Shown here: piece after piece, positions 56,200 through 64,000 of the stretch
How the letters are laid out: the number at the start of each line of letters is the position of its first letter
Position numbering within the stretch: position 1 is the first letter of the stretch
Source: Puccinia triticina
Lineage: Eukaryota > Basidiomycota > Pucciniomycetes > Pucciniales > Pucciniaceae
DNA length: 64,000 bases
Direction of reading: 5' to 3'
NCBI RefSeq assembly: GCF_026914185.1
Contig: NC_070571.1
Coordinates: forward strand, 4,154,001 to 4,218,000
Position numbers and translations under genes: made by a program
The notes under the pieces: model-generated
What the model saw: the letters and a program-made list of their open reading frames with translations, nothing else
Databases searched by the model: none
Told to the model about the DNA's origin: nothing

Positions 56200-58175
56200 T
56201 GGTTGATGAGATGTTGGATTGAGATAAGATAGGTCCTCTGCCAATTAATATTTTTTGTAATGGGGGAGGATGTCATTTCCAGAGTTGTGGACCGTGGGTA
56301 CAACACCCTTTTTATGATGTAAAATTTTATAACAGGCTAACGCAACCACAAATATGTGGATTCAGTTGATGCAGTCTTCTCCAAAACAGCATCTGAAGGC
56401 ATGATGGTCGCGGGGTTACAAGGGGCATTAGAACTTGAGATTCAATCCAACCAAAAAATGTACATCCAGTTCAACGAGGAAGCATCACAGGGTGAGATGA
56501 AGTCCGACCTGGGCCAGCTCCTCATGATAATGTACTGAAGCACATGATATGTACATATGCTCATCTTGCTATCTAAATGACTTGCACTTGTGCATGATTG
56601 TAGCACATCACATCAACTTGGTGGCTTGCATATTCTTTGGTCAGGTGGTGAGTCAAGATATGCACATGCAACTTTTGGGTGCCAAGTACGTAACTGTTTC
56701 CTCAAAACATTCATGAAAAAAGTAGATCTTGGTATCTGAGTAGCAATGATATAAAGCTTGCATCAACCAGCTTTCCCCAACTTATGTATGAATGTGAATT
56801 TTTTCCTCGTGTCCCATCAAATATCTAGAAGACGTCTGAAATTACTCATCCCCAATCTACTCGAATTAAAACAAACAAACTCGCAACATGCCTAAAACAA
56901 CCAATCTTGTTTGCCATTGTGAATTCTATGGGTGCAACACCACGCAGCATGCAGAAGATGGCGGTGGAATTGTTCCTGGGAGGGTCTTGGGACGGAAAGA
57001 CTATCAATTGCATCAGAAGAAAGCAACTATGCAACTCCAGAAGGAAGGGCCGAATCATCCGGAGGCACACCCAATGGGCTCTAATCCGATCCGGGTGAGT
57101 TGAATCACATCTGCTTTAAAAGCATAGTTAGATCTTGAGCTAATCCAAGTTTGACCCAGACTGGTCTGACTGCCTCCACCTCTAATCCACTGGAAAACAA
57201 CACAAGGAAGGCGCCACTTTTGGAGGAGCAGTTTTGCACACAGGTCATGATTCAGATGGCCCAATCTGTCTTAAAAGACAAACTGAGCAAAGATGGGTCC
57301 GCATCTTTCCTCAAGTCAGCAAGGCAGAACATCTCATTCTTGGCAGAGCTGTGGAGCACTGAGGAACGAATTATTGATGCTAAAGCAATGATCCAACAGA
57401 TTCCCAAAACTAGAGATGCAGTTTTTCATCGACTTGGCCTTGTACCAGATCTGACAACACAAATATGTTGCCAAAAATGTTTTGCACTCTACCCTCTGAT
57501 AAAAGGAGACAAAAATCCTCCGATCACATGCACCCAGTCCTTCTTTTCCCAATATCAGGGGTATTGTAAGTGGGCTAAGTTGCAAGAAATCGTACCCAGA
57601 TGTGATCAAGCCCTCTTCAAACTCGATAAACAGCAAGCATCAAAACCAATTCGGACATACTCATACTTAACTCTCAAGTCATGGTTGAAACAGCGGCTTT
57701 CTCAGAATTCTTTCGAGACCTTGCTAGACTCCAGCCTTCCCAAAACTAGATGGGAACCACACCACGACATGGAAGATGTGTGGCATGGTCAAATCTGGCG
57801 CGAATTCCCCAACTCGGACAATGGAACTGGGATATTTACCCAGAATTCCGGAAATCTTGTGTTCAGCCTATATCTTGACTGGTTCAATGCCGAAGGAACT
57901 TCAAATCTGGGGAAGCATAACTCTGTTGGAGCGATTGTCTTGATCTGCTTGAACCTTCCTCCAAATCAGCGCTACAAGCAGGAAAACATATTCCTTTTCG
58001 GAATTATCCCTGGGCCCAACGAACCCAGTCTAGACGAGGTGAACCATCTCTTACGACCGCTGGTGAATGAATTGAAAGAATTTTGGAATGGAGTCTTCTT
58101 TGAATCCACTGCTTCTCATGCTCAAGGAAGAACTATACAGGCTGTGATCTTTCCCCTGATCGCAGATCTTCCTGC

Positions 58176-59031
58176 TGTCAGCTCTGGTCTCTTGAGTGAC
58201 TCGGAGTTGATAGGATTTAGAGTTCGCGCTGTAGCGGCTAGGATAGCGGCCAGCGGAATGGGGCCACACTATAACCTTTTCAGGCCAATGGGAAAGAAAC
58301 CACACCTCGACGCTGAATAGCGGAGGGGCTAGCTCCCTTACAAAGGTAAGGGGACGCGGCGATGACTCGAGCCAGGCGCCGTAGCTTAGAACACCAAAGG
58401 TTTATTTTCTAAGTTACAGGTGTGATAACAATCACCTGTAACTAGAAAATGCACAAGTAGAGGTCGAAAAAAGCTGTAAGGGAAGGATAAAGTTAGTTGA
58501 TTATTGTAAACCCCACTCACTATTGATTTTATAGTAAGGTTGGCGGGTTTTGTATGTGTAATAATCTTGGGGGGAAATCTCTCTAGGGGAAAGTTCCCCC
58601 CCTTTTATATTACAGGATCAGCTCCTCTCTTTGAGTCAAGGACCTGAGGGATCCTTAACTCCAAGGAGAGGAAAGATCACGGAATTCAGAAGGGGATTTA
58701 CATAAATATGTATGTAATCACCCTCTTTGTACATATATTAGGCTTAATCAGGACAAATACATAGAGAGATAAGATTATCTCTCTCTGTATAAACACATAT
58801 GTAATCAATTTGAAATAAGTTTAATTACATACTTAAAAGAGTGTGAAATATGTAGTAAGTACATAATAATAGTACATTGAAATAAAAGGTACATAATTAA
58901 TGTAAAGACAGGGAATTGAACTCTTGACTTTATGTACATGAGTCAATTATTGAAGCAGTCTTTAACCATTAGGTTATAAGACATGTACTGTGCTTTGTAG
59001 ACACATGGACTTAGTGTCTCAGTGTCTGACA
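58176..59031. mobile_element. Solo LTR with tRNA-like segment, in Tnp2 exon
   Basis: An 856-bp insertion with TGTCAG...CTGACA ends and a perfect 5-bp duplication CCTGC (58171-58175, 59032-59036). It interrupts LPA|LRK of the transposase. It is AT-rich with no ORF worth noting. Near the right end the minus strand contains a tRNA-like sequence. Orientation cannot be fixed because both ends start TGTCAG. Confidence 0.88.
58904..58985 (-). tRNA. tRNA-like sequence within the solo LTR, degenerate
   Basis: Minus strand shows ATAACCTAATGGTTAAAG (D-arm/box A-like) and GAGTTCAATTCC (box B) with about the right spacing. Stems pair poorly. Its layout and several blocks (TGTCT at the start, CCTA-TGGT, GAGTTC-A-TC) resemble the tRNA-like gene of the TRIM LTRs, so this may be a more decayed relative. 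Confidence 0.35.
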
Positions 59032-61435
59032 CCTGCTCTCCGGAAGGTTGCTGGATTTGGAAGTCACGCCTCAATTAGGTTTCGCTCTTTTTGTATGTTG
59101 AGCAAGCATGAAATTGAGGAAACGGACACCACAAAGTTTACCCGGCGGACGAATGAAGAGCACCAAAAACATGCAAAACTTTGGCTTCAACTAGAAAATG
59201 CAACTGAACGTAAGAAGTTTGTGAAGGAACATGGCGCAAGATGGAGTGTGCTGAATGAGCTCCCATACTGGAGGCCAATAGAATTCTGCTTGATTGAATT
59301 GATGCATGCCTTGATTTTGGGTGACTTGAAAGATCACACGATGCGCTTCATGTCATTGCCATCAGTCGCATCCAATCTTAAGGATATTCAAGAGAAGGAT
59401 GCGGAATGGCAGAATGACCAGTCATATACCAATACTCCGTTTGCAACAAATTGTGTCCCTAACTCCACCAACAAGGGCAAGCGGAAATTAGACAATATTG
59501 AAGAATCAAATCAAACCTCTGAAAAACCAAACAAGCGAGCCCGTGCAGCCAAAGCCAAGCAAACACCAGCCACAACAACGCTAGGTCTTGGTCAAAGCAG
59601 AACATGTAGTGGTGCTGGTGCAACATCAGATGGGTCATCTGCCCATTCCTATAGCCTGCGGATGCGGAAGAAGGCGCTGTGTGACGCGAATGAGGAGGTA
59701 ACCACCGATTCCGCAGATGAGAGTGGAAGTGATCACACTGCCACTCGTCCTTGACATAGAGCTCGCAGAGCTGCTGCATCACCAATTCCGGATTTCAACC
59801 AACCAAAACTCTTGCCAGAGGAGCTGGACATAGTACGGCGGACTATCTTGCATACAATTGTACCCTCTTGGATTGATAGGGTTCCACGCAACTTGGGATT
59901 GGCTACCCACGGATCTTTAAAAGCAGCAGAATGGCTGATACTTTACAAGATCTACTATCCCATTGCCTTGATTCCTCTTTGGACCACAGCATACAAGGAT
60001 TGCGCAACTGAGGAAAGCAAAATAAGGATATCCTCACTCCTAGAATCAACTACCTTGCTATCCAAAATTTCTCACTTCCTGACTCTCCCAAAGATCAAAC
60101 TTCAAGATCTTGATGAGCTTGACAGTTTAATCTTGGATTATCAAAAGTGTCTTCAAAAAGGCTGGCCAGAAGCACCAAGCAAGCCAAATCTACATCTGAC
60201 ACAGCATTACTCTGAAGTTATCCGCCGATTTGGCCCACCTTGATTGACAGCAGCTTGGGCACAGGAAAGAGTTAATGGAATGTTGCAGAGGATGCCAACA
60301 AACCATCACATCGGTTAGTCTCATGCTTATTTGTGTGTAATTATTGCCATTGTGAGAATTTAATTACTGAGAAGGTGACATGTGTATTGTACTTAGATGA
60401 TATAGTGAAGACATTGATGAAGGAATGGCATATCAACTCAACATTCCAGTTAGTTCTCAAAGACCACACTGCAAAACACAACCGCGGCTTGGAGGACAAC
60501 AATAAGAAGAAATCTACTCAGTTGAACCGAACTCTGATGTCAAAATGGAAGCGGGTGGTGGCTGGAAAGGAAGGTTCAAGGGGAAAGCTTGGTCAACATG
60601 CAGGTGTACCCCCACTTAACTCAACAGTTGATCTTGTTGAATACATCAAACTCAACGGCAAGACATTCACAACTAAAGATCGGCATCCAGCAAATTCCTT
60701 GGTCGAGTTCTACCTAGGGAAGGACCAGCGATTTGGTGAAGTGGAGCAAATTTTCCAATCGGAACAAACAGCTGGGAAAACTTGGTTGATCGTGAAACCA
60801 TTCAAGGGAGTGGGACGGGAGGAAGATCCATACAAGGATTACCCAGATCTCAACTGCCGCTTAGTGAAATCTGATCACGACCTGACTGAGGTAATAGACA
60901 GTGAAAGGGTCATCGGACATGTTGCAATTCTTCTAAATCCGATCTCAACATTTGGTTTTGAAATACAAACAATGAGTGCTGTGGGATTGGGGACAGCTGT
61001 AAGTCTCAAAAACTACCATTAAAACGTGCTGGTCTATGTCTTTCTGATATTTTATTTGGGCTTTATTTACACATGAAGGGATGGGAAGGCCTATGCAACG
61101 ATTTTTAGGCATAAAACAAAGGGGATCATTATTTATTTGTTAGCCACATGCTCCCTTTTTTTGAATTGCAACATCTGTATAACTGTATTTTCCTCCATTT
61201 GAGAAACAAAGTGGAGCCTGCCTGAATTGCCCGGCAATTCCCCCAAATTTGTGTTCTGCTTATAACTCCATCCAACATGATTTCACGTTTTCCTTAAACT
61301 ATTCCATATCCTCAACCACCTCTTTTGCTTGATTTCACCAACAACACCTTTGCATTGTATACTGCAACCCGTCTATCATCTGCTTTTTGCCCCATAAAAA
61401 TCTACTAATTAGCTTCTTGAATCCAATCAGTCCCC

Positions 61436-63120
61436 ATGCCTTCAGCACAAGATGAACAGAGCATATCTGGGAATGGAAACCAGGGAGATACATCTTCTTC
61501 TGTGGATCCAGATGAAAGTTGGATTTCGGCGGTTGTAGATGGATCTCTTCCAAAAGCCCAATCAGTGGGAAACAGTTCTGCAATGGAAACCGGTCCTGAT
61601 GGTGAGTAGCTACTTTTTGCTGAGAAATGTTTTGAATCCGTAGGAGCAATTCCTTCGACACAACTGAAGCAGCCATCAGCTTTGCTTGAAAAGTCTCGAC
61701 TAGAACCAAAGTTTGTGGTTGAAAATGCCCGGCGCGCGAGGGAGGAGGCGGAGGTTGATGAGGACCATAATCGAGCTGAAAAACGGATAAGAGGAATTGC
61801 GGGAAAACAGGCTCTGGCGGAACATTGTGATAAGATCTCTCGGAGTATCCAAAACTTTGTCAAGTTTTTTCTTGGTCATCCAACTCAGCCTCACGATTAC
61901 CCAGCTTTTCCAAACGCTGAAGAAATCAAGGCCCAATACTGGGTGGAAAGAAGGACGGCTGAAATCAAGAAGCAACTCAATCAATTACGCCTCACGTTGA
62001 AGGCTAAGACTCCGGCAGAGATAGTATACTTTGTCTCTCAGGCAGAGAAAGAAATACGGAAGAACATCAAGTCGCCCCCCTTTACTCCTGCTCTCTCAAA
62101 AGGCCAACATAAGGGCCTAGCCATCAGCTCTCAAACCAAGGCCGATGTGGAGAGGACTCTTGCGTTGGCCGGTATCTCAAGACTCACTTTCGACTGGGAT
62201 ACCCATCTTGGTGCGGATTCGCCTTGGAACTCCACTGTGGTCGAGGTTTTGGCAACCAAATCTATTGAGTGGATCCGTTGATCAATGCCCTTAACTGATC
62301 AGCAGGCTTCACAGGCCCAAGCAATAATCCAACGATGGTTCCATACTAAATGCCGCGAAATTTGCGAGTCCAGAAACATAAGCGGTGACGATTACAAGAA
62401 ATTGAAGGATCAAAAAGCCACAAGGGCACAATACCAACAATGGAGGAAGAAAGTCCATACATCCTTTCTACTTCTCCTGTCTATCTGTAACTCATTCTGA
62501 CAAAATATGTAAATATATATTTCCGTGTGTTAAAGATACAAGAGAACAGGTGCAAGATGCTTGGTCAAGTCCTAAAAGAGAATATACTACTGGCGCACGT
62601 TGTTGAAAACAAGGACTGTGGCTCCGATATTGAAGATGGCGATCAGAACACGTTACCGTTAACCGTTTCCCCAAATCGGCGTAGCAGCAATCTCACCTCC
62701 GTTGTTCACTGTCTTGACAAAATGGTACAGGCACAGGCAGATCACCACAAGACTATTGCCACTAATCAGAAGATCTATGGCCGCTCCGCAACTCGAATCA
62801 AGAATTTCAAAGGCGTCAAGGGGGTCCCCAGAGATTTGCCGCGTGATTGCTATGCCGATGCTTGGTGGCAACTCCTGAGTCCTTTTGAGCAACAAACCAT
62901 CTCCAAGGTCGAAAAAATGGGGCTGCCAGAGATTACCAAGAATCTCCAAACATACTGTTTCACCACCGCCACATCCACTGGTCAACAATCCGCTTCTCAA
63001 CTCCCAACTCGTAACAACAACAAACGGAGGTTAGAAGATGAATCTGGAAATGTTGGTCCAAGTTTAGCTCCCGGAGAGGGTTCGGCCATGGCTGCCGGAG
63101 GGAGGATGAATGTTGATTAG
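61436..63120 (+). pseudogene. Protein E of outer element, one stop codon
   Basis: Exons 61436-61601, 61644-62452, 62536-63120; about 519 codons. Same layout as the inner copy, with LEPKFVVENARRAR, FVKFFLGHP, YWVERRT, PPFTPA, KDCGSDIEDGD and a final MNVD. A TGA at 62279-62281 replaces one of two Arg in the inner copy (FLRRS versus WIR-stop-S). The frame otherwise remains open, so decay is recent. Confidence 0.8.
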
Positions 63121-63312
63121 CTTTATTTTATCATCTCACCCATTTCCATATCAATTTGCCTGTTGAAACGCTTATCATTGAGGGATGCTCCAGCTGCTGT
63201 GTTGTTTTTGAGATTACTTGGTAACTAAGTATTTTGTATCCATGGGGCCAGCTGTTTGTCACCTACACATGAAAAATATATACGGCATTGATTAATGCTG
63301 AGATGTCCCTCT

Positions 63313-63328
63313 CATGTACGCGCGTACA
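63313..63328. promoter_or_regulatory. CGCGCG-core palindrome downstream of gene E, outer element
   Basis: ATGTACGCGCGTACAT preceded by GATGTCCCTCTC, about 190 bp after the gene E stop, comparable to the inner element's palindrome 279 bp after its gene E. A further half copy (GATGTCCACTCTAATGTATGCGC) at 63426-63448 is cut by an LTR-like insertion. Confidence 0.8.
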
Positions 63329-63448
63329 TAGGGGGGGGCTCATCCTGCCAGAAGCTATCATGATTTGAGATAACCTGATATATACTCAGTCAATTCGGTA
63401 CAACTGCGGGACCGGAAGTGAGTCTGATGTCCACTCTAATGTATGCGC

Positions 63449-64000
63449 TGTGGAACTACTCAAAGGGGAGAATAGAGCTTGGAAGGTAAATGGATAGCAA
63501 CACTAGTACTAATGTAAGCTATGCAAGGGTGCTGATGAGGCTGCCTTCCTGACTAATGCTGAGGGGATGAGAGTAACACTAAGAAAAAAGAAGAAAAGGT
63601 GTGGCTGATTTCTGCTTGATCTTAGGAGCTAGTACTATGAGCTTTAACTACTGACTACTGAGGGTAAGAGAGATGGAGGATTGATGAGAGTGGGGAACTT
63701 ATAATTTCTGTATCCAAAATTATCTATAAATTCTGTATATATTTCTCTGCATTAGGTACAAGTGAGGGGGGGGGGAAGACAATTCTTATAGTAAGGAGGG
63801 ATGAGCACAGACAATGAAGAGTTCTGGCTATGAGAATGAAGGTTGTACAAATGAGGAAGAGTGATGTGAACATAGTAACAGTATGTAATGATGAGCAATG
63901 CTGAAAAGGGAATGCTGGTTATGGGAATAAAAGAATGTACTAATGGGGAAAAGTGATGAGAACATAGTAACTACTTGTAATGATGAGCACTACTGAAAGA
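63449..64000 (-). mobile_element. Solo-LTR-like element, copy d, truncated by window end
   Basis: Minus-orientation relative of copy a, starting TGTGGAACTACTCAAAGG on the plus strand. The 4 bases before it are GCGC (63445-63448), in the middle of a CGCGCG-type palindrome of the outer element. The match to copy a continues to the end of the window. Confidence 0.8.

Larger units (their letters stand above)
56888..61108 (+). pseudogene. tnp2: Tnp2-type transposase of outer element, LTR-disrupted
   Basis: Exons 56888-57094, 57160-60313, 60397-60998, 61079-61108, with a solo LTR (58176-59031 plus 5-bp duplication) inside exon 2. Removing it restores phase across the whole gene (about 1044 codons). 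The Tnp2 motifs are all present: zinc cluster CHCEFYGC, LYLDWFNAEG, FGIIPGP, FPLIADLPA, and after the LTR RKVAGFGSHAS, LNELPYWRP and the Glu motif as LIELMH. Two TGA stops occur: 59752-59754 and 60241-60243; the second is where the inner copy has Arg. The final 30-bp exon reads GWEGLCNDF. Inactive. Confidence 0.88.
25858..64000 (+). mobile_element. Outer giant Tnp2/SNF2 (CACTA-like) transposon, right end outside window
   Basis: Its left terminus is CACCAGGGGAGATATGTTCC followed by a hairpin (CCACTCCCCAGGGAGTGCC). This closely resembles the termini of the inner element and is preceded by ATT within a copia gene. It encodes the gene set SNF2 (+, split), B (-), C (-), Tnp2 (+), E (+) with the same intron positions as the inner copy. 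It is interrupted by the inner element (27826-52201), a solo LTR (58176-59031) and an LTR-like element (63449 to the end). Four in-frame TGA codons mark it as inactive. Without the insertions the part seen here is about 12.4 kb. Confidence 0.8.

Overview
This window looks like repeat-dense chromosomal DNA from a basidiomycete fungus, most likely a rust (Pucciniales). The evidence is: spliced genes with 60-80 bp GT-AG introns; Tnp2-type (CACTA/En-Spm-like) transposases of the kind common in basidiomycetes; a chromodomain Ty3 retroelement; a Tad/I-like LINE; hAT and Harbinger-like elements; and kilobases of palindromic satellite. The species cannot be fixed from the sequence. No prokaryotic operons, CRISPR arrays or rRNA genes were seen, and no clear conserved housekeeping gene was recognised. 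Exon coordinates were worked out by hand from splice sites, reading frame and comparison of the two element copies.

Left arm (1-25.9 kb): a graveyard of nested elements. A broken Ty3 element (integrase, an inserted LTR-like element, chromodomain, 3' LTR) sits in a minus-strand hAT transposase pseudogene. That pseudogene is also split by a hAT-like non-autonomous element (3512-4668, 8-bp duplication) and a Harbinger-like element (4790-8570, TAA duplication). A 22-bp palindromic satellite recurs at 8.7-9.2, 12.3-13.7, 17.7-18.1 and 21.0-23.4 kb. At 9669-10305 lies a complete miniature LTR retrotransposon (TRIM) whose two LTRs each carry a tRNA-like Pol III gene. Between 11.1 and 17.2 kb are three copies of a 0.9-1 kb solo-LTR-like family, one of them interrupted by three other elements. 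An unrecognised spliced gene lies at about 18.8-20.4 kb on the minus strand. A copia remnant ends at 25.86 kb.

Right arm (25,858 to the end): two related giant DNA transposons, one inside the other. The outer one starts at 25,858 with a CACCAGGGG terminus and runs past the window end. The inner one (27,826-52,201, 24,376 bp) has matching CACCAGGGGGGAAT termini and a TTA duplication, and it is inserted inside the outer copy's SNF2 gene. Both carry the same five spliced genes in the same order and orientation with the same introns: SNF2 ATPase (+), protein B (-), protein C (-), Tnp2 transposase (+), protein E (+). The inner set has no disabling mutation that I found. The outer set has four TGA stops and a solo LTR. 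Perfect palindromes with a CGCGCG core lie at corresponding positions in both: about 257 bp upstream of gene B and 0.2-0.3 kb downstream of gene E. The inner element also carries a 733-codon gene (F) of unknown function, a smaller ORF and a decayed LINE.

Interpretation: the five conserved genes look like one transposition system. Tnp2 would be the recombinase and the SNF2 ATPase a chromatin or DNA remodelling partner; B, C and E are accessory proteins of unknown fold. The palindromes and terminal hairpins are candidate binding sites. This system and the tRNA-carrying TRIM are the two most interesting things here.
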